From positions 1-64,000 of the forward strand of contig JAWKRR010000041.1 of the NCBI GenBank assembly GCA_041389525.1: a stretch of DNA of 64,000 nt. Direction: 5' to 3'. The translations under genes and the position numbers were made by a program. Below are positions 41,101-49,924 of this stretch, one piece after another. Each line of letters opens with the position of its first letter. Within the stretch, counting starts at the first letter, position 1. Origin of the DNA: JACKFB01 sp041389525. Its GTDB lineage: Bacteria; Myxococcota_A; UBA9042; PHBI01; JACKFB01. The notes beneath the pieces were generated by a model. It worked only from the letters and a program-made list of their open reading frames with translations. It was not told where the DNA came from and did no database searches.

Positions 41101-42350
41101 CGGGCGCGCCCGGCGTGGACGGCTTCGACGGGCCGGGCGGCGGCGCGGGGCTCGGCGTGAAGGACGTCGGGAAGTTCGGCGCGGGCAACGTGCGCACCTG
41201 CTCGGACGCGGCGGACTCGCTGGTCGGCGGCGCGGGCGGCGCGCGGATCTGCGCGGACGGGGCGGTGACCAACGGCGGCGGCGGCGGCGCGGGACTGTGC
41301 CCGGTCTTCGCCGGAGCGCCGGTCGCGGCCGAGAAGGGGTTGCCCGGCACCGGGCCCAGCGCCGGCACGGGCGGGCTCGCCGGATGGGACAGCATCTTCG
41401 AGACGGCGGTCGCGTGCGGGACCTGCGGGACGCCGCCGAACAACAACTCGTACTTCGCCAGCTTTGGGACCTCGGGCGGCTCGGGCGCGGACGGCGCGGC
41501 GGGCGCGGGCTGCAGCGGAGCGGGCGGGCTTGTCGTCGGCGGCCACTGGGTCGGCGGGACCGGGGCGGCAGGCGGGGCGTCGTCGCACGGCAGCGGCGGC
41601 GGCGGCGGTGGCGCGGGCAGCGGCGTCGAGGTGACGGGCACGGGCTGCGGCGGCGGCGCGGGGGCACCGGCGCCGGCGGACTGCTGCGCGAGCAAGTCGG
41701 GCGGGGGGTGCAGCAGCGGGACGGTGACGAGCTGCGTGTGCGCGAACGACTCGTTCTGCTGCAACGTCCAGTGGGACGTGACGTGCGCTGAGGAGGTCGC
41801 CAGTTCGGCTGCGGCAACTGCGGCGGGCTCAACAGCAAAGACATCGGCGGCTCGGGCGGCGGTGGCGGCGCGGGCGGGTGCCGCGGGACCGAGGGCACGG
41901 GCGGCAAGCCCGGCGGCGGCAGCTTCGGCATCTTCGTGGTGCGCGACGACGGCGGCAGCGGGTTCGCGGCGCTGGTGGCGAACGTGCTGCGGGCGGGCAG
42001 CGGCGGTCAGGGCGGCACCGGCGGCCCGGGCGGCGCGGGCAGCAGGCGGCGCGGGCGCGGCGGGCGGCTCACCGTCCGAGGGCGACCCGTCGACCTGGTG
42101 CGCGACCGGCGGGGCCGAGGGCGGCAACGGCGGGCGCGGGGGCCACGGCGGCGGCGGTGGCGGCGGCTGCGGTGGTGCCAGCTACGGCATCTTCGCCAGC
42201 CCCGCGCCGACGGGCGCGGTGAAGGCGGCCTGGCTCGCGAACCAGTTCCTACCGGGCGGATTCGGCGGTCAGGGCGGCTTCGGCGGCCCCTCGCTAGGCG
42301 CCAGCGGCACGCCGGGACAGGCCGGGTTGGCGACGCAGACGAACTTCTAG
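38151..42350 (+). CDS. MopE-repeat/beta-helix surface lipoprotein, two frame breaks
   Basis: A large lipoprotein of about 1399 codons (start MLVNRWGAVGAWVLLLTVTAC at 38151). After an acidic spacer come Cys-rich segments with five MopE-type putative metal-binding motifs (PF11617): EICDGLDNDCNGLADDG, a variant EVCNQLDDDCDSELDE, EVCDGADNDCNGLIDDG, EICDFKDNNCDGAVDE and ELCDGLDNNCDGTIDE. Then a right-handed beta-helix (from about IFVAKNGDNNAPGSREEP, GIGLFGGYSSDFFRR) merges into a Gly-rich domain. Between about 41800 and 42044 the frame is wrong: one base is missing near 41800 and one extra near 42044. The other frame there reads QFGCGNCGG and GGGSFGIFVVRDDGG, matching SYGIFASPAPTG later. The net frame is kept. 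A calcium-binding cell-surface fibre is expected. Confidence 0.85.
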   Translation: MLVNRWGAVGAWVLLLTVTACGGAAGGGIEELKGSGDADAEVSVDIPVAETTTLPDAEVSDGQAGTDSSDTTGGSDAPPGKGEPGAPCATNGDCFSGWCVEGLEGYICTDVCSQTCPAGFDCKGVQNLGDVVFLCLPRLKKLCTPCTQDIQCAGGSCLTLDGFQGCAFSCESATDCPVGWECAADAAGVAQGTFCQPETGSCSCNAEVDGGQRTCTRESASGMCFGVETCSQETGWSGCSALEPSPEICDGLDNDCNGLADDGLTEGEACAKTNKWGECSGVLRCVGAQGWICNAREPQAEVCNQLDDDCDSELDETFKDADGAWTLDAHCGTCGNVCTDKFPNATGVCGGPAGTPYCVIDTCAEGLVKVSDFLCTPPVDAACAPCASDADCFSGSCVLLDGQNVCVSACADGACGSGFDCEAVADGVERCVPTSGSCTCNAANQGAKRTCVTPNVFGSCFGVETCDSAAGWTGCTAKEAAAEVCDGADNDCNGLIDDGVVTGVPCTNEVAGVGSCDGTLVCLGSQGEVCQGPKPEAEICDFKDNNCDGAVDEAFTTGGVYNTFEHCGTCNLSCAIGFPNAESTTCQVAGGQAQCVVLACKPGFVKLNPFQCIPDAVNTCQACAADENCLGEGAGCTAIGEGTFCTAACTVEADCDAGFVCQDVGKASKQCVPASGSCTCDGTNTDLSRACAQIYTPPNPALPAYTCKGTQQCTTAGWGSCDVPSELCDGLDNNCDGTIDETYKDASGAYTSVQHCGGCNISCLALAVPNADPSCSTSSAVPTCSFKCKGGYEDVDGLTDNGCECLPMAGEDLAGDGVDSNCDGIDGDLHGAIFVAKNGDNNAPGSREEPMLTISAALQRAFATGKRDVYVATGVYSENVVLIEGIGLFGGYSSDFFRRNTVTFETAIIGQDPTSAAPGAVTAVGLGGTGAAEATILDGFTVFGANAANVAGANSYAVYLRNVGAKVEVRKNRIFGGAGGNGIAGAPGVDGFDGPGGGAGLGVKDVGKFGAGNVRTCSDAADSLVGGAGGARICADGAVTNGGGGGAGLCPVFAGAPVAAEKGLPGTGPSAGTGGLAGWDSIFETAVACGTCGTPPNNNSYFASFGTSGGSGADGAAGAGCSGAGGLVVGGHWVGGTGAAGGASSHGSGGGGGGAGSGVEVTGTGCGGGAGAPAPADCCASKSGGGCSSGTVTSCVCANDSFCCNVQWDVTCAEEVASSAAATAAGSTAKTSAARAAVAARAGAAGPRARAASPAAAASASSWCATTAAAGSRRWWRTCCGRAAAVRAAPAARAARAAGGAGAAGGSPSEGDPSTWCATGGAEGGNGGRGGHGGGGGGGCGGASYGIFASPAPTGAVKAAWLANQFLPGGFGGQGGFGGPSLGASGTPGQAGLATQTNF

Positions 42351-42429
42351 CGGTCGTCTGCGGCCGATCGTCGCCGCGGGACGAGCTGGGACCCTGGCCG
42401 CACGCCCGCGGGGCGGACGCGGGAGCACG

Positions 42430-44553
42430 ATGTCTTTTTATCGCAGTGGCGCCGAACATCTGCAGGACCTCTGCGCGTGGATCGAGCAGCGGCTGATGGC
42501 CGAGCTCCATCTCGGGCGGGCGCTCGGGTATCTGGGCGAGCTGCCGTCGGGGATGCCGGGCGGGTCGATGACCCTGGGGCAGGCGGAGGCGCTGACCTAC
42601 GACGACCGGGCCTTCGAGGACGCGGCGGCGCGGACGGAGGTGCGCCAGTGCCTGGAGCGGGCGGCGGGGGTCGAGGCGCAGATCACCGGGCGTCTGGCGC
42701 GCTCGGCGGAGGTCGGGATCGCGATCCCGTGGGCGCGGGTGGCGCGGCAGCTTGAGGGGCACGCCTTCGACCTGGCCGTGCTGGCGCTGGCCTGCGCGGT
42801 GGAGCTGGACCCAGCGCTGGCGAGGCTCTGCGCGTTCATCAACGACGATCTCGGGCGGCCCTTCGCCGATGGCGGGCTCGCCCTCACCCTCTTCGGCGAC
42901 AGGCGGCGTGGGGCGGTCGTGGCGCGGTCGCGGCTGATGCCGGGCGCGCCGCTCTTCGCGTCCGGGGTGCTCAGCGTGCCGCTGGGGCGCGAGGGGGCGG
43001 ACGGCCAGTCGGTGACGCGCTTGCCGCTGCGGGTGGCGCGCCGGGTCCTGGATTGGCTGGGGGGACACGAGGGGCTGCCCGCGGAGATGCAGCCGTGGGC
43101 GACGCTCTCGCGAGATGCGGCGCCGGTGCTGGAGGGGCTGTCGCTGTCGGACGCCGAGCTTCGGACGCGGCGAGCGGCGCTGGCGGAGGCGCGCGACGGC
43201 GAGGTCTGGTGGCTGGTGGGCCCGCGCGGGACGGGGCGGCGGACCTTCGCGCACGGGCTGGCGGGGGCGCTGGGGCGGCGCTTGCTGGTGGTGGACGGCG
43301 CCAAGGTGAGCGGGGGCTTGCACGAGGGGCGGCTGGCGCAGGCCGAGCGGGAGGCGTGGCTTCAGGACGCGCTGCTGACCTTCGCCGACGTGCAGGCCCT
43401 GCGCGAGGAGGAGCGGACGCTGGTGTTTCGTGCCGCGGAGGCTCACGCGGCGACCGTGGCGCTCACGGCGGAGCCCGGGCTGGCGGGGCCTCGGCTGGAC
43501 AAGCGCGTACGCAGCCTGGAGTTCGGCGTGCCGGCCTACTCCGAGCGCCTGACGTTGTGGGGGGCGGCGCTGGCCGACGCGGGCGTGGCGATCGAGGAGT
43601 CCGCGCTGGAGACGGCCGCGGCGCGCTATCGCGTGACCCCCGGGCAGGTGCGCGAGTGCGTGCGCGTGCAGATGGACTCCGCGGGGGCGCCCGACGGGGC
43701 CCGGGTCAGCGCGTGGATCGACGCCGCGGTTGGGCAGGTGCTGACTGGCGATTTCGGCGGGTTGGCCGTGCGCATCCTGCACCGCGCGACCCGCGATGAC
43801 CTGGTCTTGCCGGCCGAGGCCCTGACGCAGCTCCGCCAGATCGGGTCGCGCCACACCCACCGCGCGCAGGTCATGGAGAGCTGGGCCTTTGGGCGGCGCG
43901 CGCGGGACCGCCACGGCATCACCGCCCTCTTTCACGGCCCCAGCGGCACCGGCAAGACGATGGCGGCGAGCGTGCTGGCCAACGAGCTCAACATGGAGCT
44001 CTTCCGCGTCGACCTGTCGCAGGTGATGAGCAAGTGGATCGGCGAGACGGAGAAGCAGCTCGCGCGGATCTTCGACGAGGCCGAGGCGAGCCACGCGCTG
44101 CTGCTCTTCGACGAGGCCGACAGCGTCTTCGCCAAGCGCACCGAGGTCAAAGAGACGCGCGACCGCTACGCGAACCTGAGCACGAACTACCTGCTGCAGC
44201 GGATGGAGGGGTTCGCGGGCGTGTGCGTGCTGACGACCAACCTCGCGAGCAGCATCGACGAGGCGTTTTCGAGGCGGCTGCACTTCCGCGTGCACTTCCC
44301 AGAGCCCGGCCCGGCGGAGCGCGAGACCCTGTGGCGGACGATGATCCCGGCCTCAGCGCCGCTGGGTGAGGACGTGGACTTCGGGTGGCTCGGCGAGGGC
44401 TGGGAGATGAGCGGCGGGCACATCCAGTCGGCCGTGCTGCGGGCGGCGTTCTTGGCGGCTGAGCTGGGCTCGCCGCTGACCCAGGCGGTCTTGGAGCGCG
44501 CGGCCAACGATGAGTACCAGGCGATGGGCCGGGTGGTGCGGACGCAGGTCTGA
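42430..44553 (+). CDS. Double-AAA ATPase of the contractile-injection-system type
   Basis: A 707-residue AAA+ ATPase. An N-terminal helical domain (1-200) is followed by a degenerate AAA module (GPRGTGRRT at 264-272, Lys of Walker A replaced) and an active one: Walker A GPSGTGKT (503-510), Walker B LLLFDEAD (Asp561, Glu562), sensor VLTTN, and arginine-finger region FSRRLHFRVHFPEP. This two-module layout with a dead first module resembles the ATPase found in extracellular contractile injection system loci (Afp15-like) and in their orphan relatives. No sheath, tube or baseplate genes are in the window. Such ATPases may unfold or load cargo. The gene 0.9 kb downstream could code for a client. 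Confidence 0.82.
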   Translation: MSFYRSGAEHLQDLCAWIEQRLMAELHLGRALGYLGELPSGMPGGSMTLGQAEALTYDDRAFEDAAARTEVRQCLERAAGVEAQITGRLARSAEVGIAIPWARVARQLEGHAFDLAVLALACAVELDPALARLCAFINDDLGRPFADGGLALTLFGDRRRGAVVARSRLMPGAPLFASGVLSVPLGREGADGQSVTRLPLRVARRVLDWLGGHEGLPAEMQPWATLSRDAAPVLEGLSLSDAELRTRRAALAEARDGEVWWLVGPRGTGRRTFAHGLAGALGRRLLVVDGAKVSGGLHEGRLAQAEREAWLQDALLTFADVQALREEERTLVFRAAEAHAATVALTAEPGLAGPRLDKRVRSLEFGVPAYSERLTLWGAALADAGVAIEESALETAAARYRVTPGQVRECVRVQMDSAGAPDGARVSAWIDAAVGQVLTGDFGGLAVRILHRATRDDLVLPAEALTQLRQIGSRHTHRAQVMESWAFGRRARDRHGITALFHGPSGTGKTMAASVLANELNMELFRVDLSQVMSKWIGETEKQLARIFDEAEASHALLLFDEADSVFAKRTEVKETRDRYANLSTNYLLQRMEGFAGVCVLTTNLASSIDEAFSRRLHFRVHFPEPGPAERETLWRTMIPASAPLGEDVDFGWLGEGWEMSGGHIQSAVLRAAFLAAELGSPLTQAVLERAANDEYQAMGRVVRTQV

Positions 44554-44590
44554 CGTGGCGGCGGTGGCGGCCTGCGACCGGGCGACGGCC

Positions 44591-44607
44591 GCGGGTGAAA
44601 AGCCCGC
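44591..44607. terminator. Weak hairpin between convergent genes
   Basis: GCGGG-TGAAAAG-CCCGC, a 5-bp stem with a 7-base loop, followed on the plus strand by TATTTCTGCTATTTCTT. It lies between the stop of the ATPase gene (44553) and the stop of the convergent lipoprotein gene (44616). The short stem makes it a weak terminator at best. Confidence 0.35.
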
Positions 44608-44615
44608 TATTTCTG

Positions 44616-45266
44616 CTATTTCTTCGGAAACGCCTCGTCGATCCACGCGGTCCAGGCCTCGACGTCGTCGCCGAGCTTGCGGCCGCTGACCCCCTCGAAG
44701 AGCGCGGCGATGCGCTCGGGCGACTGCCGCGTGGTCAGCCGGTGCAGCATGTACTTGAGGATCGGCCGGGCGGCGTGCTCGCGCAGCAGGTGTTCGGCGC
44801 CGGCGCGCTTGTCGGCGTCTGAGCCCTCGAGGACCGGCCACAGCCCCAAGAAGCACCCGGCGGCGCCCTGAGATTGCTGGGCCCAGCGCGCGATGGGGTA
44901 GGCGGCGCGCGCGGCGCCGGGCAGCAGCGGCGCGCCGGTGGCCTTGTGGCGGACCCAGAGCGGGTACCAGGCGGCGAAGGCCTTCGCGCACTCGGCGGTG
45001 GCGGCGCTCTCGGGGTCCGGGGGCGTGGGGGGCGGCATGGGCGACTCCGTGGGGGACGGGGCGGGTGCGGGGGTTGGGGGCGTAGCGGCGGCCGGGTCGG
45101 GCTGCGGTGCTGCGGCGCGCGCGGGCTCGGGCGCGGGCGCGGGCTCCGTCGTGGCGGTGGCCGTGCGACCGGCCCCGTCCTCGTGCAGAGGTGCGGACGC
45201 TGCGCCGCAACCCGAAGTCGCGAAGAGTGAGGCTAGGACTGCGTGCAGGATGGGCGACACGGCCAC
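44616..45266 (-). CDS. Lipoprotein with Pro/Ala linker, unknown
   Basis: A 216-residue lipoprotein (GTG at 45266, signal MAVSPILHAVLASLFATSGC). A 60-residue Pro/Ala/Thr linker (EPAPAPEPARAAAPQPDP) leads to a helical domain of about 125 residues with Trp-rich motifs: ECAKAFAAWYPLWVRHKATG, AYPIARWAQQSQGAAGCFLG and DDVEAWTAWIDEAF. The two cysteines in the domain may pair. The family is unknown. It is located between the AAA+ ATPase and the large metallopeptidase, pointing the other way, so a shared function is uncertain. Confidence 0.68.
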   Translation of the reverse strand: MAVSPILHAVLASLFATSGCGAASAPLHEDGAGRTATATTEPAPAPEPARAAAPQPDPAAATPPTPAPAPSPTESPMPPPTPPDPESAATAECAKAFAAWYPLWVRHKATGAPLLPGAARAAYPIARWAQQSQGAAGCFLGLWPVLEGSDADKRAGAEHLLREHAARPILKYMLHRLTTRQSPERIAALFEGVSGRKLGDDVEAWTAWIDEAFPKK

Positions 45267-45426
45267 GCTCGCGGTGGTGGGGACGCGCGACGTTGCGCTT
45301 GTTGCGGCTCACCACTAGCATACACGGCGGTCGGTTCCGAACGGAGTGGTCGCGGGCAGCTCTGGCAGTCACCGTCGTCGGTGAGGCCGGGGAAGTTTCG
45401 AGCGCACACCAACGAGGAGCCGTCCC

Positions 45427-48400
45427 ATGAGCGCACAGCCCGAACATCAGCAAGCCGGCCCGCAGCGCGAACGACCGGATGAGGGCCGCGCGGCTGATGA
45501 GCAGGCTGGCGCGGGGCCCGAGTCGGTCTACGGGAACGCGATGACGTCGCGCGAAGGGGCGCGGCCGGACCTCGGGCACGGGACGCCCTGGCAGTGGAAC
45601 GCGGCGGTGGTGACGCAGCTTGAGGCCGAGCTGACGGGCGCGGGCACCAACCCTGCGCAGATCCCGTATATGTGCGGCCGGTTGGGCGACGCGGACAAGG
45701 CGCCGTTTCGGGCGCGCCTGGGCGAAATCGCGGGCAAATGTACCGGCGAGGACACCATCATCGCGGCGCGGGCGCTGGGCGGGATCGGCGTGACGGACCG
45801 CGTGACCGCATACCAGACGGCGAACCCGGCGCCGCCGGCCGTGCGCCTGTCCGAGGACCTGAGGGGCGTCTCCGACGTGGAGGTCGCCGAGCTTTGCAAC
45901 GACGCCGGCCGCGTGACGTGGCTGAAGGGCATCCTGGCGGGCTCGCCGGCCATCCATCTGCCGGTCACGCGCATCCTCTTCGGCGACATGATGAGCCGGC
46001 CGCATCTCGCGAGCTGGCTCGCCGAGCGGTCGACGCCCCTGATGGCCGCGATGGCGTTCGGCACGATGCACCCGGACATCATGGCGGCGACGCTGACGAC
46101 CGCGGGGGCCTGGGGGTGGCTGGACGGGCTGGACGGCGGCGACGCCTTGGACGACGGGATTCGACGGGAGCTCACGGACTTCGAGCCGCACGTCGCGGGC
46201 GCCACCCTCGCGAAGATTCAGGCGCTGACCGTCACCGGCGACCGCGAGGCCATCACGGAGGCCGACGCGCTGACGCGCTTGCCGGCGCTCCTCGACGGGG
46301 CCGACGCCTTGGACGCGGCGAACCTGCTGCACTTGTGCGAGACGGCCGGGGCGGCGGCGCTCCCCCTGCTGAACGGCAACGCGGCGCGGCGGACGCGCGC
46401 CACCAGCATCATGAGCGCGGACCAGGCCTTCCAGGTGGCGCGCGCGGTGGGCTTTGAGCTGCCAGAGACCCTGCGCTGGCTGCAGGCCGCGGGCGGGGCG
46501 ACGCCAGAGCACGTCATGGCCGCGTCCATGCGCGCGAACGAAGCGCAGTGGCAGGCGGTCTTCGCCGACGCGACCCTCGCCGGGCAGTTCGCCACCATGT
46601 CCGGCGGCGCGCCCCCGGCCGCGATGCTCGCCGATTACGCAGGCCAGCCCTGGCTAATCACGGCGATCGTTGGAACGCCAGCCCTCCTCACTTGGTACAC
46701 CGCCGGATCCGCCCCGCACGAGATCTTGGGGCTCTTCGAGGGCACCGCCGACCACGTCGCCGCCGTCATCGCGGCCTTCACGGCGGCCGCCGTGGGCTGG
46801 GCGTGGGTCGGCGACCTCACCCCCGGCCGAGATCGCGAGAACCGCACGCTGCGGATGCTGCAGATCCAGATCCCAGACGCGACCGCGCGCGACCACATCA
46901 AGTACTGGCTTCAGGAGGACGTCCACTCCACGGCGCCAAGCAACACCGTGGTCCCAATCGACCCGGCGACCCGCCGTTCGCCCCTCGAAGAGCTCGAGAC
47001 GGCGGCCACGGCCGGGACGCTCACGGCCGCCGACGCGCTGAGCTGGCTCGGCGAGATGAGCGCAGCCGACCGCGCCGCGGTGGCGGCCCACGCGACGCTG
47101 CTGCCCGCGGTCCTCAGCCCGCTGAACGCGGCCCAGCTTCTGCGCGCGACCGAGCTGCTCGCCCTGACCGCGACGCAGCTCATCGACGCGCTCAACCCCG
47201 CGCTCATGACCACCGAGTACAGCGCGGTCGAGCTGGTGCTCGCTGCGGCGCCGGCGGCCGAGCAGCAAGCGATCGCCTCGCACCCGGCGCGCTTCGACAA
47301 GCTCACCACCGCGACGCTGGCCGGGACCCTCAACGTGCTGACCGCCTTGCGGACGCCGGCGGTCCTCGCCGCGGCGGGCGCTGCGAACTGGGAGGTCGCG
47401 CGACAGATCAGCGTCTCCCACGAGCCGATCGAGGCCTGGACCGCGCTGACGCAAGACGCCGCGACCCAGGCGATGGTGGCGGGCCAGATCGACGCCCACG
47501 AGGCCGCCATGCTGGAGCACCTGCCCTCTGGCGCCGCGCTGCCCGCACCCCTCCGGACCGCCCTGACCGCCGTGCGCGACGCCCTGACCGTGGCGAGCGC
47601 GCGGACCGCCATGGAGGCCGTGCTCGGCGCGGCCGCCGGGTCGCGGCCCACCGACGAGAGCGCGCAGGCGCAGACCGCCGTCGCCGGGATGGCCTTGTGG
47701 GACGCCGTGGACGCCCTGGTCGCGGCGTCCGGCGTGGACTCGTCGAACTTCCAGTCACTGGCGTCCAGCGCCAGCGCGGCCGACGCGCTCGCCCTCTTCG
47801 TGAGCCACCCCACCCAAGCCCAGCACATGCGCGACCGCCTCTTCGGGTCGCCCTTCGTCTGCTTCCCCGCGCTGGGTTCGCCGCCGCCCGACGCCTTCTG
47901 GACGCCCCTGGCCATCGCCTGGGTCATCGACGACCACACGGCGACCGACGCGCTGACCCGCCTCACCGCCAACGCCGCGTCCACGGCCGCGTTCAGCACC
48001 TGGCTGGACACCGCCGCGGTCGAGCGCGCGCCGTGGCTCGCTGCCATGCCCCGCAGCCCCGGCCTGACCACCGCCGAGCGCGCCGCCGTCAAGGCCATCT
48101 TCGACCGCTCGACCGTCGTCGAGGTCGCGGTGACCCTCTCGGAGATCCGCTGGGGCTGCACGTTCACCGGCACACCCTGGACCCTGGACGACCTCGCGCG
48201 CGTCTGGGTCGTCATGGACGCCCTGCCCGACCCGCAAGCCGAGGGCAACGCGGTGCTGCAGAACTACAACCGGCTCACCACGACCGGCGGCAGCTGGGAC
48301 GAGACCACCGGCACCGTGAACCTGGGGATGGGGGACACCGCCCACGTCGGCGCCTTCTATGAGGATCAGACGTGGGGGACCAAGGCCGTGACCGCCGCCG

Positions 48401-49137
48401 CCCTCGGCATCACCGAGGCTCAGGTCGACGGGCGGGTCGCCGACGGGCGCCTGGAGACGCGCACCAACGGCGCCGGCGTGGCGGAGTTTCGCGTGGCCGA
48501 GGTCCGTCACGCCTACTACGCGCACACCATCTTGCATGAGGTCGGCCACTCGGTGGACACGATGCTCGGCAGCCACACGGACATCGTCTACAACCAAGCC
48601 GGCTGGTTCGTGTACGCGACGGGCCAAGCGGAGCAGTGGGTGGACGCCATGTCCGGCTGGGGCGGCATCAGCGCGCCGCACAAGCAACAGATGGTCGGCC
48701 TGCTCGACCAGCGCTTGGCCTCCAGCACCGAGATCGGCGGCCCCTCGGGCGCGGCCCTGGACCTGGTGCCGAGCACCCACGCGGCCCACCTGCCCGCCAA
48801 CGCCGCCGTCCCCATCGTCCAGCACCTGGGCAGCGCCCCCGACGCGTTCATGTACACCAACCCCGTGCGCGCCAACGGGAAGGTGTTCTCGATGAACCAC
48901 TACTATCGGCGCTGGATGAGCTGCTCCGAGCGCGCGCTCGAGGCCCAGGTCCGCGACTACTCGCTGTTCGCCCCCGAAGAGTGGTTCGCCGACGCCTACG
49001 CCGAGTACTACCGCCTCTACGACGGCTCGCCGGCCACCGACGCGATGAAGGGCGGGAACCTGCCGGCCTGGGTCAAGCAGTGGTTCGACGCCAACGTCGA
49101 CGCCATCGGCCGCGACCCGCACGTGCTGGCGCCCTAG
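45427..49137 (+). CDS. Giant metallopeptidase, possible exported effector
   Basis: A 1236-residue protein without a Sec signal. Residues 1-60 are disordered and polar (MSAQPEHQQAGPQRERPDEG). About 60-1000 consist of helical, Ala/Leu/Thr-rich sequence with repeated patterns such as LPALLDGADALDAANLLHL, ATAGTLTAADALSWLGEMSA and DAVAEVL-like segments, suggesting a helical repeat or shell. The C-terminal 210 residues hold a zinc peptidase: HEVGH at 1037-1041 and a likely third ligand in EEWFADAYAEYY (1184-1195), the order seen in anthrax-lethal-factor-like peptidases. GAGGAG stands seven bases before the ATG. A cargo toxin loaded by the nearby AAA+ protein is an attractive but unproven idea. Confidence 0.75.
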   Translation: MSAQPEHQQAGPQRERPDEGRAADEQAGAGPESVYGNAMTSREGARPDLGHGTPWQWNAAVVTQLEAELTGAGTNPAQIPYMCGRLGDADKAPFRARLGEIAGKCTGEDTIIAARALGGIGVTDRVTAYQTANPAPPAVRLSEDLRGVSDVEVAELCNDAGRVTWLKGILAGSPAIHLPVTRILFGDMMSRPHLASWLAERSTPLMAAMAFGTMHPDIMAATLTTAGAWGWLDGLDGGDALDDGIRRELTDFEPHVAGATLAKIQALTVTGDREAITEADALTRLPALLDGADALDAANLLHLCETAGAAALPLLNGNAARRTRATSIMSADQAFQVARAVGFELPETLRWLQAAGGATPEHVMAASMRANEAQWQAVFADATLAGQFATMSGGAPPAAMLADYAGQPWLITAIVGTPALLTWYTAGSAPHEILGLFEGTADHVAAVIAAFTAAAVGWAWVGDLTPGRDRENRTLRMLQIQIPDATARDHIKYWLQEDVHSTAPSNTVVPIDPATRRSPLEELETAATAGTLTAADALSWLGEMSAADRAAVAAHATLLPAVLSPLNAAQLLRATELLALTATQLIDALNPALMTTEYSAVELVLAAAPAAEQQAIASHPARFDKLTTATLAGTLNVLTALRTPAVLAAAGAANWEVARQISVSHEPIEAWTALTQDAATQAMVAGQIDAHEAAMLEHLPSGAALPAPLRTALTAVRDALTVASARTAMEAVLGAAAGSRPTDESAQAQTAVAGMALWDAVDALVAASGVDSSNFQSLASSASAADALALFVSHPTQAQHMRDRLFGSPFVCFPALGSPPPDAFWTPLAIAWVIDDHTATDALTRLTANAASTAAFSTWLDTAAVERAPWLAAMPRSPGLTTAERAAVKAIFDRSTVVEVAVTLSEIRWGCTFTGTPWTLDDLARVWVVMDALPDPQAEGNAVLQNYNRLTTTGGSWDETTGTVNLGMGDTAHVGAFYEDQTWGTKAVTAAALGITEAQVDGRVADGRLETRTNGAGVAEFRVAEVRHAYYAHTILHEVGHSVDTMLGSHTDIVYNQAGWFVYATGQAEQWVDAMSGWGGISAPHKQQMVGLLDQRLASSTEIGGPSGAALDLVPSTHAAHLPANAAVPIVQHLGSAPDAFMYTNPVRANGKVFSMNHYYRRWMSCSERALEAQVRDYSLFAPEEWFADAYAEYYRLYDGSPATDAMKGGNLPAWVKQWFDANVDAIGRDPHVLAP

Positions 49138-49141
49138 CGCC

Positions 49142-49807
49142 TCAAATCAATCGATGGATGCTGACGAATCCGGGCCCGAACAGGCTCGGGACCTGCGCCT
49201 CGTAGGCCGCGCGCGACGCCACCGCCTGCGCGTAGGCCCCCGGCTGCAGCGTCAGACGCGCCGGTGCCGCGCCGCCCTGGGTCAGCATCACCAGCTGCTG
49301 GCCGTCGAGGACCTCATCCACGACCAGCTCGCCGCCGCCGGCCATGAGCGTCGGCCGCGCGCGAATCAGCTCCAGCTTCAGGCACTCGACCAGCCCATCG
49401 TCCATGCCGGCGTCCCACAGCAGGATCTTCTCGCGCAGCGCCGGATACCCGAAGACCAAGCGCACCCGAAAGGAGTCCGCCATCGCCTGAACCATCGGCG
49501 GCGCCCCGAGCCGCACGGCGCCATCGAATCCCCCGAGCGCCTTCGCCTCCAGCTCACGCCAGCGCGACCGCTCGCTGGGCAGGTCCACGTGCAGCCAGTG
49601 CCGGCGCTCGAAATCCGTATACACCGTCTGCACTTGCGCCGTGACGATGGCGCCGCAGGACGGGCACGCCGCCTGGTGAAAGGTCCCCTCGCGCACCCGC
49701 CGCCGCACCTCCGGGAGCCGCGTGATGTGCAGCCCGTCCGCCAGCCGCATCATGAAGCGGTGCGAGCATTTGGGGCAGTGGACGTCGCGCTCAACCCAGG
49801 TCGACAC
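49142..49807 (-). CDS. CpXC domain protein
   Basis: A 221-residue protein that matches the CpXC family (PF14353): an N-terminal zinc-binding domain with two pairs of cysteines, CPKCSHRF (CxxC) and ACPSCGA (CxxC), flanking VREGTFHQ, and the strand VYTDFERRHWLHVDLP. Family members occur in many Myxococcota and Firmicutes; their function is not known. The GTG at 49807 is chosen because GGAGGAG precedes it by about seven bases and because the family starts close to the first CxxC. It is convergent with the metallopeptidase gene, four bases apart. Confidence 0.82.
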   Translation of the reverse strand: MSTWVERDVHCPKCSHRFMMRLADGLHITRLPEVRRRVREGTFHQAACPSCGAIVTAQVQTVYTDFERRHWLHVDLPSERSRWRELEAKALGGFDGAVRLGAPPMVQAMADSFRVRLVFGYPALREKILLWDAGMDDGLVECLKLELIRARPTLMAGGGELVVDEVLDGQQLVMLTQGGAAPARLTLQPGAYAQAVASRAAYEAQVPSLFGPGFVSIHRLI

Positions 49808-49924
49808 AGCGGTCTCCTCCCAGCGGGCGGCAACCCTACCAGGACCGGCGGCGCGCGCCACTGGCCCGACCTGCCCGAGCGGCGGCGGCCCGCGACAAGG
49901 CACGCGCGACGGCAGATTCGCAGG

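Noticed and set aside
37950..41588. 1212-codon open frame on the minus strand
   Set aside because: It is the reverse frame of the MopE-repeat gene; its Ala/Arg/Gly/Val-rich translation has no domain, and the plus-strand protein has clear motifs.
42430..49137. A full contractile injection system locus
   Set aside because: Only an ATPase of that type is present; no sheath, tube, spike or baseplate genes were found in the window.
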